Part shown: positions 32,423 to 43,986 of the stretch, one piece after another
How positions within the stretch are numbered: the stretch's first letter is position 1
How the letters are laid out: each line of letters starts with the position of its first letter
Origin: Prorocentrum cordatum
Lineage: Eukaryota; Sar; Dinophyceae; Prorocentrales; Prorocentraceae
Direction: 5' to 3'
DNA: 64,000 nucleotides
Assembly (NCBI GenBank): GCA_963575745.1
Contig: CAUYUJ010007202.1
Span: 457,127-521,126, forward strand
Program-made: the position numbers and the translations under genes
The notes under the pieces: generated by a model
Seen by the model: only the letters and a program-made list of their open reading frames with translations
Databases searched by the model: none
What the model was told of the DNA's origin: nothing

Positions 32423-33545
32423 GCCAGCCTTCGGCCGTCGACTATGGCGACATCTTCATGAGCTTAGATGAAGAGCACGCGTTCGACCCCTTGGAGTATA
32501 CCAGCGGCCTCACCAATGTCACTCTGCATGGCGGGCATCCTTGGCCCCAGCATGGAGACATTCTGACGGCTACTGAGGAGGCCAACTTCCACAATCACGC
32601 AGCTCAGCCCCTCGGCAAGGCAAGCCAGAGACAGGGTCATAACCCCCAGCGCAAAACGGCGATCTACCATCGCGAACTGCTCGGGAGACGGTTGCGCTCG
32701 TTCACCGCCCGATGGCTCCCTGATGTCAGTGTTCCCAACTAAGCTGCAGACGCTGCTGATTGGAGGAGGCACAGCACACCGTTCGTGACCTGCTTCTTGG
32801 CTCAGCCAGCCCTTCGGCCGCTTGTCGAGGAGGCCACGGCGGCCGCGAGCCACGGCGGCACTGCGGCGGCGGCGCTGGACATGGCCGCCTGCATCTGCGA
32901 GCGCGCTTGGCGCGCCAGGCGCAATCAGAGGGCGCGCAAATTGAGGGTGCTTCGTGACTTGGAGTCCGAGGACCACAAGGCCTGGCAGGTGGAGCTGCTG
33001 CGTCAGGCCGACAGCTTCAAGGAGGCCGAAGAGATCCTGGATTTCCTGGCACCACATCGGCGTTCACAGGATGGCTTCACAGTGGCGCTCCCCTTTGGGG
33101 TACGGCCTCACGTGGCAGGCTTCGGCAGCACGATCGTCGAGCTAGTGCCCATCTTAATTTCGGGGCGGAGGGCGCAGGAATTCAGCCCCTGATAGGCAGA
33201 GCCCTCCGCCCACATGGACGTCTGGCTCAACATGTTCCGAGGCCAGCGACGTTGAGCAAGAGTAAGGCCACGCGTGGATCGCAAGTTTGGCCTCGGTCGG
33301 GTTCGGCCAGTTCAGCTATGGTTTCAATCAGTGCTCCGGTTGCTGCGAATGGACCGCAGGTTGGATCATCTTCTATGTCGGCCAGTCCTGCGACGGGAGC
33401 TGCGGACGCTTCGATTTCGCCTACGGATCCCATTGTGGCCTCTGGGCCCTTGGGCGAAGGTCCTGCTTTTAAGGCGGGCCTAGACGATGCCGACCACGCC
33501 CCGTTCGATGACCTGGAGCACATGCTGGAGGCAGACTCAGCTTGA
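32423..33545 (+). pseudogene. Linker region of the LINE, ORF remnants
   Basis: Plus-strand frames at 32458-32742, 32785-33192 and 33252-33545 look protein-like. One has a helix with KAWQVELLRQADSFKEAEEI. No domain is recognised. The position between ORF1 and ORF2 suggests they are the end of ORF1 or a spacer ORF. Confidence 0.4.
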
Positions 33546-33559
33546 ATGGCACAGGTCGG

Positions 33560-34345
33560 CTATTTCCCCAGATGGCCAAGGATGTGTTTCCCCGGAGCTG
33601 GGGACACCGGCAGGTCGGAGGGCGTTGTCATCTGGCGTCAGATCGCAAAGTCCTAGTGTGCCACATCGGCTACCAGGCTCCGTCGCCACGGGCGCCAGGT
33701 CGCAAAGTCCTGGTGTGCCATTGCGGCTGCCAGGCTCTGTGTCGCCACGGGGACCAGTGGGTCCTGCTGCTGGCTTTGTCCCTGTCTCGGCGGAGGAGGT
33801 GCGGCAGCCGCGAGGTCCGCGGGCCCTCCGAGTGCCACGAGCCCCCGTCTGGGGGCTGCCGCTGGCGCGAGGAGCGGGAAGCGCGCCGCTGCTGGCGGGG
33901 CAGCGCGGGCGGGATCCGACCGCCACGAGGGACGGCGTGATGGCCAGCGGGGGCAAGGGAGCAGCTCTCTGAGCAGCCTCAGGCCCCCCCCCCAAGGCAG
34001 GCGCAGCCGCGCGACCGTTCCATTGGTGCCGTATTCTCCGCTTCCTCCGTGCCGCCCACTATCCTCCCAGATGGCCTGGGACGTGTCTTCCCTGGGCTGG
34101 GAACAACGGTTTTTCGGATAGCATATTCGACGAGTTCCCCAGATGGCCAGGGATGTGTCTCCCCTGGGTTGGGGACAACTGCAAGTCGAATAGCGGCTTC
34201 GGCTACTTCCCCAGATGGCCATGGCCAGGGAGGTGTCCCCCCCTGGGCTGGGGACAACGGCAAGTCGGATTGATTCCCCAGATGGCCAGGAATGTTTCTC
34301 CCCTGAGCTGGGGACAACGGCATGCCGAATGGCGGCGGCGGCTGC
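33560..34345 (+). repeat. Minisatellites of ~65 and ~60 bp in the LINE linker
   Basis: CCCCAGATGGCCAGGGATGT followed by CTCCCCTGGGCTGGGGACAA recurs at about 33566, 34063, 34140, 34210 and 34274. A second unit, GGTCGCAAAGTCCTGGTGTG, occurs near 33640 and 33700. In one frame the first unit encodes a repeated peptide SPDGQGCVSPGLGTT. Confidence 0.85.
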
Positions 34346-34399
34346 TCATCCAGATGAGCAAGGGCATGAGTTGTTGCTGCCACCGACCATGCACATTCG

Positions 34400-37300
34400 C
34401 TCGGTCCGACCAGATCTGGTAGCACCTCTACCTGTTGACGACGGCTCCTTCTCGCTTCTGTATGGAAACATGTCAGAACGGGGCCCGGATGCACGCAAGT
34501 TCCTCAGCAGCACGTCCTTCGCCGTGATTTGTTTTGTTCAGATGCATGTACTGCAGTCCAAATTGTCTGACAGAGTCGACGAGATTTTCGACGCTGGCGG
34601 CTGGAAGACGGCCTACACTGGCAGCAAGCCCACGGGCAAAGGTGGCTCGTCGGGCGGGGAGTTAGTCGCGGTTCATAAGCACCTGGCGTCTACTAGCTTC
34701 CAGGGCATTCGCCAGGCTGCTGCAAGGCACGGCAAGCCCACCCATGCCGAGGTTCTGCACCCATGGCGTTGCATCTCAGCAGCGGCAATGTGGTTATTGT
34801 GTCACTCTACCTCTGGCTAGGGTTAGCCACGTCAGGTCACAATCAATATATGTTGCTCAGCTTGGGAGCTTCTCTGTCGGCCCTGGCGGACCCCTGGATA
34901 GTTGTTGGAGGTTGGGATCTGGAGCAGCCGGCATTTCTTCGCACTGGGTGGCCTGCCAAGCTATTGGGCGAGTTGATCTGCCCTGATGCGAAGGTCACTT
35001 GCGACAAGGCAGCTCAGGGCTCGTTGATCGATTGCGCGCTGGTCAAGCAAGGCGCGGCAGGTAGGTGCCGTGTCCGCTGCTTTGTTTCGGTTCCATGGAA
35101 GACGCACATAGCCTTGCAGGTGGACATTCTTGGGCCCAGCAAGCGTCGTTGGCATCGGAGGCCAGTCACAGCATCAGCTCCCCCTAGAAAGAATATGAAG
35201 GACAAGAAACACGCAGATCCAAGCAAAGCGCCCATCAAGAAGCAGGAGGTGTTTGCCCGCAGGTGGGCCAAACTACCAGCTGAACTCCAAGCTGCATTGG
35301 ACTTGCTGCATCAGCCTCCCCAGTCCGAGCCAACGGACGAAACCGACCATTTCATGTCACATCCCTGGAGGAGCTTGGCTCCGCTCGGGGATATTGCCAA
35401 AAGCGCTCTTCATCTGCACTGTGCGGGCGAGATCAACGGCTCGGGCTCGGCGAAGATCACGGCTTGCTACAGCCAGTGGGCTACCGAGACGGAGATGACC
35501 TTCAGTGTTCACCATAATCAGAAGGATTTCGAGCCCTCGGGAGGCCCAGGCCCTGGGCTCAAGTGGCAGCTATCCCAGGCCGCCCCATGTCGCGCTCACC
35601 TCGCGGACCCTGTAGGGGGGCAGCGGGGCATCGCCCGCGCCCTGGCCCTCCGCGCAGCATCGCTGGCACAGCATGGTCGAGGTCCCAAGCAACTGGCGAA
35701 CTGCGCGCGGCAACTCCAGCGCCATGTGGGGCACGTCGAGAACGCCGACAGATTCAATTATTTTGGGGCAGACCACCACGATGAGCGTGATCGACGGCTT
35801 CGTTGGGCCTCAATATCACCACCGGCGAATCACGATGAGCTCGGCGACTCGAGCGGCGCATCTCACGGGGCGCCCCGCACATCGCGCGCAGGCACGCCCC
35901 CGAAGCCAAGGGGGGCAGCAGTTTACCAAGTGGGCGCTGGAACAGCGGCGACAGCATCCAGATCGACTGCACGCGACGGCTCGAGACCCCAAGCCATTGG
36001 CCCCCGAGAGCTTCTGCACTGGACGGGCAATTCCTGACCCCACCGAGTTTATGAGCGACGAACGACAGGATTGGAGATCCCTGCGGGCCGACGCAGTCGA
36101 CGACGCCGAGGCCATCGCGCACATGTTGCAGCAGTTGCATCACGATTCGCGCCAGGAGCCTCTACCACTGTGGAGCTGCCACCGCTGGACAGAGTGGTGG
36201 CCAGACAACCTCCACTGGCTTCTGGAGTAGATGCGCTCACTCCTTGTGACCTTCAGCGGGTCCCTGACCAAGGACGCATTGAGTTGTTGGAACCACTCAG
36301 CCTTGTCCAATATGAAGGGATTTTGCCAGCACAGTTGCCCGCGGCGACTTGCCCCCTCCATCATCAGCCCAAGAGAAGTGAGAAGGCGATTGGGCCCCTG
36401 GCAAAGACCACCAAGATCTGGAGCAGATTGCGTCATGGTGCCGCGTCGGAACGGTCGGACCCATTGCAGGCCCATTGGGGCACGGACATTGCTGGCAGCA
36501 GCGCTCTTCGGGCAGCGCTCCTCCGCCCACTGTTGGATGAAACCACTACTACACTGGGAATAGCAGTGGCTCTCTTGGGGGCGTTCTACGACTCGCTGTC
36601 TTGGGCATTGCTGGGATGTGCAGCGCAACAGTTGGGCGATCGACCAATTGCGGTCCGCCTCGAGCTGCAGTTATGCGCGAGTCCTCGGTACTTGCGAGGC
36701 CAGCCAGGCACCGCAGAAGCGAGCCTACCCACGCGATCACTGGTGGCAGGCCCCCCTCATGGGGTGCGATCCGCCAAGCTGCTCCTTCACCCCTTGCTCC
36801 AGCGAGCCCAAACAACGGGCCGATGCTGCTACGTTTTGGACCTTTATTGACCACGCCGTTCTTCGAGCTGAAGGACCGATCGAGCAGATGGAATCTCGCA
36901 TGGTCTCACCCGCCGATGATTTCAAGCAAGGGTTGGACACTATGCGCTTGGCGGTTTCTACGAAGACCGTTTCTGTTGGCCAATGACGTCAACTCGGGTA
37001 GAAAAAGTTGGCTAAGCGGCTTCGCCGCAAGGCCATGCATTTGCAATATTGCCTGGAGGCAGTTGCTTTAGGCGTAGACGTCGCAGGAGGTGGGCGACGG
37101 TCTGTTCGCAAGTCGCCGTTGCGCGCTGCTACTGCTGCTAGACGAGCCCATCGATGACAACGTTTCCGTCGCCACGCTGGCCTTCACCAAATCTCGGAAG
37201 GCCTCTGGAAGACGGGGGCGCTGCCCCAAGCAGCGCGCGAACATCAGGCGCTGTGTCTTGCTCCGCACCAGTTGCTTCGACTCCGTCGCCAAGCTGCCAC

Positions 37301-39212
37301 AGCGGGCGCGGGCCCGCTGAAAAGCAGATGCTTGACCAGCACCTTGGAAATTCTTTACGGGCAGAAAGACCCTGCCTTGGAGTTACGTCGTCAGCTCGCG
37401 GCAGAGTATCTTACTGCTTGGCGCCTGCATCCTAAATTCCATCAGAGAATAGAGCAAGCGTGGCCAAGGATTTTACGCCGGCTGGAGTTGGCAGGCAGAG
37501 CGGGCAGATGACGAGCGGTCAAAGGACCAGTGTCTGCGGCGATCGCCACCCTTCTCGATGCTGGATGGACGCCGCGCCACCTACTGCCGTTTCTTGGGGG
37601 CGTCCAGAACCCGCTGGTCTTGCCGAGTGGAAGCTCCCCACCTCGTCCCTGGCAGCTTTCGCAGGAGACGAAATGAACGCCACTGGAAGTTGGATGATTT
37701 GATGCCTGATTTCAGAGCTCAGTTATGGGTTCAGGATGCTGTGCATGATGGCGCCGACGACCTCCAATGAGGAGCTGACCTCGACTGGCCTCGGCGAAAA
37801 TCCGTCAAGTTCTCGAAGAACGGGGGCCATGACATGGCGGGCCACACGCTGTGCGTGGCTGCTGGTGCTCAGCGGCCGCGCGTCCGCCAGTTGCCTACGG
37901 GCACGGAGGAGCAGCAGCTGTACCCGCGGCGCCGCAAATCGCCAGAGACGTTGCGGCATCGCATGTTGGAGTGCGAGAGAAACAAAAGATAATGAGGATT
38001 ACTCCCTCTCCGCCTCCCTCGTGTCGCAAGCTTTAGTTAAGTGTGATATGAACCCAGGTTTGTGGCTCAGGTGTTCCCCCGACCGGCCACACTCACCCCG
38101 AGTTCGTGGACCCTCCTGAAGCCGAGGGAATGAAGCCCCTAGGCGCGACGTCTCTGTTTAATTTGTCGTTTGTCAGCTCCGAAGCCTTCGTGGCTTTCGG
38201 GGACGGCCCTGGAGGGCGTTTATCCTCCGATCCTCGTCGCCGACGTTGTGGCGCGGCGCGTGTGGTGATCAGGACCAGGGACGTCGCACTGGGAGGTGGT
38301 CGGGGGAATGTCTGGTACTTTAGTTGGCAACTCTCAAACTGTTCCACGCTCCGAGCTCCTGGCGTTCGCGCTGTGCCTTGAGGGCACCAAGGGCCCCGTT
38401 CATTATGTGACGGACCAGTTTCCCCTTGTTACTGGGTGGGAGCGGGGTCGGGCCACTGCGGTGGGGGGTGGGAACTGGGACTTGTGGCTCCGAATTGAGA
38501 CTGCTCTTGTCGCACGTGGAGAGGGGCAGGTCACCCTTGAATGGACGGCCTCTCACCTTGACCTCGAGACTGAGGGCCTGTCAGATCATCAGGTCTTCTC
38601 CAGGGCTCGAAATCATCTGGCTGGCATTGCGGCCTGAGAGGCCGCTGAGCGTTCCTGGGTGCTTTCGGCCCGTTCCGATCCCAGGACCGACTTTTGGGAT
38701 GCGCAGTCCGCCCTAATTCGGCGTCGGCTCGCCGTGCCTTGATCGACTCGTCCCTGGCCGATCCCAGGAAGGCTCGGCCTTCGGTTGCCCCATAGGAGAG
38801 AGCGAGGCAAGGGTCGAAGCTCGATCGAGCGCTTCGCGCGTCGCCGCACAGGTTCGTGACATATGGCAGCTCCTTTCGCTGCAGAGTTTGCGAGGTGCTT
38901 TGTGATAAGGATGGCCTCTTAGAGGTCTCCAAGGCTCATTGCGTCCCTGCCGCGGGGGTGGACCCCTTCCCTTCGGACGTCGTTGTCGAGGTCCTTGGGC
39001 CTGTCTCGGTTTCTGGTGCGGCCTTGCATCCTTGGCACAAGCTGGCGTTCTGGGATTTGCACAGCTTGTACTTTCGCCAGGTTTGTGGCCGCACGGCTAT
39101 TTCGAATGGGCGCCAGTTGGTGCCCGTGTGCCTTGCGCCCTCTAGGAAGGGCCTCGAAAACCTTGGCAGAATTCGCCGCGGTGTATTTCCGAGCTACGCA
39201 GGGCCGCCCTAG
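34400..39212 (+). pseudogene. LINE ORF2: endonuclease, RT, zinc finger, RNase H, C-terminal Cys domain
   Basis: The endonuclease fold starts near 34410 (FSLLYGNMSERG) and changes frame around 34760. It continues with SGNVVIVSLYLWLG, PWIVVGGWDLEQPAF (the GDxN block, decayed) and SLIDCALV to about 35160. The linker (35500-36050) ends PTEFMSDERQDWRSL. The RT is degenerate (36240-37000): a Trp/Arg fingers region, then ALLGAFYDSLSWALLG where motif A is expected, and VLDLY where the YxDD motif should be. LGVDVAGGGRR (about 37066) marks the RT-thumb junction usual in such elements. A zinc motif SPETLRHRMLEC lies near 37935. RNase H spans 38160-38640 (EAFVAFGDGPGGRLSSDPRR, then VTDQ, EWTASHLD, ARNHLAG). 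The C-terminal domain (38856-39212) keeps two Cys clusters. Stops and frameshifts are numerous, so the copy is inactive. Confidence 0.85.
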
Positions 39213-39399
39213 GCGAGTTCCCTGCTGCGCCACGCTCGCATCGCGGCCGTGGCCGATCAGTAGGCACGAGAGCGCGGGTGTGCCGTTTGATGCTGAGCGC
39301 TCTGTGCTTGCTGTTCCCTTCCCTTCCGCCTCCCTTCCGCTCTGCACGACGCTGCTTGTCAACACGTTCCAAAACGTTCCTCCTCCCTTCAGCTTCTCA

Positions 39400-39444
39400 C
39401 ACTCCTCCTCCCCTTTATCCTCCTCCTCCTCCTCCTGCTCCTTC

Positions 39445-39479
<35 letters not shown>

Positions 39480-39605
39480 CTCCTCCTCCTCCTCCCCCTC
39501 CTGCCCCTCCTCCCCCTCCTCCTCCTCCTCCTCCTCCTCCTCGTCCTCCTCTTCCTCTTCTTTTTTTTCCTCCTCCTCCTCCTCCTCCTCCTCCTCCTCC
39601 TCATC
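39400..39605 (+). repeat. TCC tract after the LINE
   Basis: About 200 bp of TCC/TTCC repeat downstream of the LINE 3' end. From 39606 to 39839 no gene is recognised. Confidence 0.96.
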
Positions 39606-39839
39606 CCTTTCCTGATTCCCCCCCTCTTCCTCCCCCAGCGGTTGCGAAAGCACATAGGCAGATAGCTTGGGCTTCTTGGAAACCTCATGGGGCTTCAGGG
39701 GAACTGCTCGGGGCGTCTGGCCCCAGCCTTCCCGAACAACTTCAGGTGTCACCCTCATCTTCTTCCAGGGCCCGCGGCACTGGCCATAAGGCCTTCACAG
39801 TGAGGATCTGCGTCAGGCTGGTAAATGTCTCTCTCCAAC

Positions 39840-40160
39840 GGGGAAGGTACGAGGCGGAGTTCTATCCATATCCGCCGCCTTGGAACCGACGCTCCGGGAC
39901 CCAGCGGGCGACGGATGTGGATGTATTTTGGCCCCCCGGGGTCAACATACATCCATATCCACCGCCTGTCAAGGTCCGCGACGATCCGCCCTCCTGGCGG
40001 GGGGTTCTGTACCAACCCCAGCCCCGAAGAAGGGACGAGCTGGGCGGGCAAGTACACGCGCTGGAGCAGGTCCATGTATGTACGCAGAGGGAACTTGGTG
40101 AAGTAAAGCTATCCACAAGCTGTCGTGTTCAACTATGTCGAAAGCCTTTGACATATCTAT
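39840..40160 (-). pseudogene. LINE reverse transcriptase fragment (motif A region)
   Basis: The minus strand reads MSKAFDIVEHDSLWIALLHQ from 40154. This is the classic motif A block of LINE reverse transcriptase (aspartate-x-x-K-A-F-D). One base later the frame changes and continues with YMDLLQRVYLPAQ, the expected next helix. Nothing further of the RT is found. It is a short 5'- and 3'-truncated scrap, opposite in strand to the 31-39 kb element. Confidence 0.75.
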
Positions 40161-40454
40161 GGCTGATGCCCAAAGTCTGATTCCGCTGTCCGCTCACTCC
40201 AAATATTGGGAGCCCTCGCCTCTCTCGCTGGGGGGCGCCCGCGCCCGTCTGGGGGCGAGCGGGGCCACGCGGAGCCCTGCGCCGGCGAGCCTCCGCCCAG
40301 AGCCGCGGGCGGTCCTCGGCGGGCGGCCGGCGCGGCGCGCCGCCCCGAGGCGCGGGCCGCCCCGCGCGCGCGGAGGGGCACCGAGGCCGCGAGGCGCGCG
40401 CGACTGTGCGGGCAAGACTTTGTGCCCATATCGACGGCGTCTTGTGGGACGAAC

Positions 40455-40520
40455 AGAGACAGACTAGTACTATATCTATATATATATATATAGATGTGTG
40501 TATATGTGTGTGTGTGTGTG
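40455..40520 (+). repeat. TA and TG dinucleotide run
   Basis: CTATATATATATATAGATG followed by TGTG repeats. Confidence 0.9.
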
Positions 40521-40524
40521 TGTC

Positions 40525-40720
40525 CTCCTTGGGAGGCGCGCGTCCGGCCCGAGCATGCAGTATACCCATCTTGTAGTAGATCGTTTCCCGAGCGGTGTGG
40601 CCAGAAAGCGCCCGCCACGACGCATATGCTCTCAGATTTCTCGGTGCGCGCGTCGCCCCTGGGGGGGGGGCGACGCACACACGGTATTAGTATGTTGGGG
40701 TGCCGCCGATCTTGGAGTTT
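40525..40720 (+). repeat. Dispersed repeat DR-3, copy 1 (~190 bp)
   Basis: It aligns with 53812-53990 in the same orientation. Shared blocks include GGAGGCGCGCGTCCG, GAGCGGTGTGGCCAG, GCGCCCGCCACGACGCATA and GTATGTTGGGGTG. The shared minus-strand frame (YASWRAL) is conserved, so part may derive from a coding sequence, but I cannot name it. Confidence 0.8.
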
Positions 40721-41139
40721 CGAGCTCCCTCCCCCAGCAATCACAGGCGCAGTGGACATGGATAAAAAGTCTGGCCCCAAGAGGCCAGATTCTTGTCCGC
40801 ACCCACTGCGCCTCGGCCTCCTGGCGCCACTCCCGAGAAGGTCCAAGGCGCGGTGGACGTGGATACAGTCACCCTGTATCATAAGGATGCGCAGCAGGGA
40901 TGCGAGGGCCTTGGAGGGCCAAGTTGACGTTTTTCGAACGAGGCTGGCCAGTGAAAGCGGGTAAGGATGGGCCGAGGAGGCAAGGATGCAAGGGTACCCT
41001 TGGGAAGGTTGCCCATCCTTACTATCCGGGCTGACTGTATCATCTTGCCTGCGCCCTCCAGCGCGCGCCGAACACGGCGATCCCCCCCCTCCTCCCGCCG
41101 CCACCAGGAGCTCTGAAGCCCGAGTTGGCGGCGCGCACA

Positions 41140-41237
41140 AGGGAGGTTAGGGGGAGCGGGGAAGGCTTCTTGGAAGGAGGCCGCTTCTTAGAAGGAGCTG
41201 GCCTTACACCTACAGGCGAGGCCCGCGCCTTCTGAGA
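41140..41237 (+). repeat. Dispersed repeat DR-4, copy 1
   Basis: GGCTTCTTGGAAGGAGG, TAGAAGGAGCTGGCC and AGGCCCGCGCCTTCT match 60735-60815. Confidence 0.7.
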
Positions 41238-41238
41238 C

Positions 41239-41282
41239 TAGAACCACGCGCGCTTCGCGCGCGCTTAGGTTCTAGCAAGCTC
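41239..41282. other. Strong hairpin
   Basis: CTAGAACCACGCGCGC, a TTCG loop, then GCGCGCTTAGGTTCTAG. The near-perfect stem has about 18 pairs and a stable tetraloop sequence. Confidence 0.85.
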
Positions 41283-41619
41283 CAGCCCTTGACAATCTCA
41301 CAGTTGCGTGCAAATGTGTATGCACACATGCAACGTCAAGACTTACCCACAAATGATTACAGCATAGGGTGAATGAGTATGAAGAACGTGGGCTGCTCTG
41401 ATACGATTTCGGACAAGGCGCGCTACGAAGACTCCAAGGGCGCCCCAGGGGGGGTGGCGGAGAGCTCTAACGGGCAATCCAAGACGATCCCAAAAGCGCC
41501 CTGAGAGGGGCCCAAAGGGGGTCCCAAGACAACCTTGGACGCCCCCCGGGCACTCCCCCTTGACAGCGTCTCGCGGCAAGGGGGGCCGTGCATTGGATAT
41601 GTGTCAGAAGCCGTTTTGA
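41283..41619. other. Spacer, no gene recognised
   Basis: Unique DNA leading into the CTTGGG minisatellite. Confidence 0.4.
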
Positions 41620-41880
41620 AGCCTCCCAGGGGCCGTTTGGGAGTCTCTTTTGGGCTTCTTCGGGGCCTCTTTTGGCTCTCTTGGGGCATCTTGGGGGCCT
41701 CTTGGGGGCCTCTTGGAGCCTCCTGGGGACCTCTTGGTGCGACTTGTCGGTTCGCGTTTCCCCTCTTCGGCTCCTCTTGAAGCCGTCCTGAGGCCCTCGT
41801 GGGCCGTCTCAGGCGCCTCTTGGGCCGTTGGGGGACCCTCTTGGGCTGTCTTGGAGGCCTCTTGGGGGCTTCTTGCCTGG
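41620..41880 (+). repeat. GCCTCTTGGGG minisatellite
   Basis: Irregular units around CTTGGGGGCCTCTTGG. Related arrays lie at 43085-43330 (same strand) and 50580-51760 (opposite strand). Confidence 0.85.
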
Positions 41881-42793
41881 CCCCCTCCCGGAGGGCATCT
41901 GGGTGGTACCAGGGGTTGGCCTGGACCGCCGTGCCCTGGTGGCGGCGGAAGGGGCGGGGGTGCACCACCTTGGAGGTGCGTTCGACGCGTCGAGCCCCCG
42001 GGGCCAGCATGTCCTTCGCGTCTGCGCGCGGGCCTCCCTGCTGCTGGAGCGCAGGGCTGGGGCGTGGCACGACGAGGAAATGCTGGGCGCGGTGGACATC
42101 GAAGCTTCGAGCCACCCGGACTGGTCTAGCTGGCGTCGCCGGCTTCCTCCGCGGAAGCGCTTCTGCCTTTCCGTGTGGCGGGCCGGGGCCGCGTGGACGC
42201 CGACCCGCCGTTGGTCTGGGCAGGGTCGATTAACGGCGTGTCCTTGGTGCGGGTTTGACAGGGCTTCTGCTCGCCATTTCTGGGCGGACTGCCCGAGGTT
42301 TCTCCAAGCCAGAAGGGCGTTGGAGGAGGGGCCGCTGGCAGTCCCCCAGGGGTGGTGGGGAGCTCAGCCTCGGGTGACGGCCAAGTCTGCTTGGGTTACT
42401 TATCACGCGGACCCGAGCCCACGCCGGCGGGCCCAGTTGCAGCTCGCCGCGGCGCAGCTGGCCCTGCAGGTCACGGAGGCTTTGCAAGGCAGCGTAACGG
42501 GGGGCCCCAGCGCCCCGAGGCGGTGGCGGTTGGAAGCGTTCGCGCACGAAGCGGCGGATTCTTCTCAGCGGTCGCTGGCGGAAGTTTTACCGCGGGGCGT
42601 CGCGGAAGTCGGGCCGGCGGCGGCCGGCGGTGCTAGAGCGTCTCTTCGGAAGGGGCTCATCCGTCTTCCCCTCCTCCCCCTGGCTCCCTGGCCGGCGGGG
42701 CGCGGGGTCCCTGGTCGGCCGCGTTGGTGTCCTGGCGCGGTGTCCCGACGGTGTCTCGTTACGGGGGGGCCCTGGCCCCCCCGCGCAGGGTGA
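41828..42793 (+). pseudogene. LINE RT C-terminal zinc-finger fragment
   Basis: One continuous frame of about 320 codons has CPWCGFDRASARHFWADCPR at residues 138-157. This is a CxxC-x8-H-x4-C zinc site of the type that follows LINE reverse transcriptase. Residues 60-135 (HVLRVCARASLLLERR onward, with Trp/Arg-rich segments) match the region just before that site in related elements. The frame begins inside the CTTGGG minisatellite, and neither an RT core nor an endonuclease is present. It is therefore a 5'-truncated insertion rather than a gene, although the frame is unbroken, which suggests it is younger than the other fragments. The Ala-rich tail after residue 200 is not recognisable. Confidence 0.7.
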
Positions 42794-43084
42794 GCGTTGA
42801 TGGCCCTCAGGCTGACGGCGCGGCGCTGCAGTCCGCGGCCAACGTCGCGACGGCAGCGGCGGCGGGCGGCCCTTTCCTCCCCCCTCCTCTCGGCGGCGGC
42901 GGCGGAGGCGGCGGCCCCGTCGGCGCCCCTCCTTCCTCCGGGGGGGGCGGATGGGTGGACTGAAGCTCTGGTAAGGCGCTGGCAGGCAGAACCATCTGCC
43001 ACGGCGGCCTCCGAGCAGGCTGACCCCGCGCGCCCCGGCCAAAGGCCGGGGAGCTTGCGGCAAGGCCAAAGGACGCCTACCGCA
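42794..43084. other. GC-rich spacer
   Basis: Ala/Arg/Pro-rich frames and no recognised domain. Confidence 0.4.
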
Positions 43085-43330
43085 TTTTCACTCTACGGGC
43101 TTCTTGGGCCCTCTTGGGGCGATGTTGGAGGCTTCTTGGGCAGTCTTGGTGTGTCGGAAGCCCGAAATCGCGAGAACGCGAAGAACATTGAAAAAACAAT
43201 GGAAATCAATGATTTTGGTTCCTTGGGGCCCTTTTGGAGGTCCTCTGGGAGCGGTCATGGGGCCTCTTGGGGGCCTCTTGGGCCACCATGGGGTCATCTT
43301 GGGCGGCTTGATGCGCTGCTCATGGGCCGT
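43085..43330 (+). repeat. GCCTCTTGGGG minisatellite with AT-rich spacer
   Basis: Two short arrays flank an A-rich spacer (43155-43215, AATGGAAATCAATGATTTTG). Its reverse complement resembles the spacers at about 51385-51430. Confidence 0.75.
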
Positions 43331-43832
43331 CTTGGCAGCCTCTGGGCGTCCTCCGCGGGCGCCGAGGAGGGCCCTCGGGGCACAAGGGACGCCCTGGAGC
43401 GTTCGAAAAGGCCCGCCGGCGCCGGGGTCGAAAGTGGGTTGCGGGGGGGGGGGAGCTATGATCATTGAAAAAATGTAAGTGTGCTGCCCGCCGGCCCGGG
43501 GAGCTGGACGCCGCTCACATGATATATAAGCAGGGGTGTGCTTCGAAGAAGCCTTGCCCCCCCCCGCATATACCCCCGCGGCGAGTGGCCGAGCAGGAGA
43601 GGTATATGGGACAAGCGAGGAGGACGCGGAGAGGGGAGGGGGGGGAGGGAGCGGGGGACATCCAGGCGGACTGTGGGCGACAGAAGTGAGCGGCGGCCTC
43701 CGCGCGGGCTGCTCTCTTCGAGAGGCGACGGCGGCCGCCCCCGTGCTGGCTCGGCGTGCCAGGCAGAGTCCTGCCACCAGGAGCACCTCTCTGCGCGGCC
43801 GACACGCGGGGCCCTTTATCAGCAGGTCATAG
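43331..43832. other. Spacer, no gene recognised
   Basis: GC-rich unique DNA up to the FB-1 copy. Confidence 0.4.
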
Positions 43833-43986
43833 AGGCCTCCCAGAATGGGGTCCGAGCAGATGGGGGTCGGAGGATCGGCGGTGCATCGGCGAAGCCGGCG
43901 TGGAGACATTCGGGCTCCACGTCGAGCCGCGTCGCCGATGCATTGGCGATGCGGCGCGATCCCTCGACCCCCTCTACAGTAGGAGC
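43833..43986. mobile_element. FB-1 foldback element, shortened copy
   Basis: The left end is AGGCCTCCCAGAATGGGGTC and the right arm GCGGCGCGATCCCTCGACCC. The core has fewer GCATCGGCG units, and the outermost right end is degraded. Confidence 0.75.
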
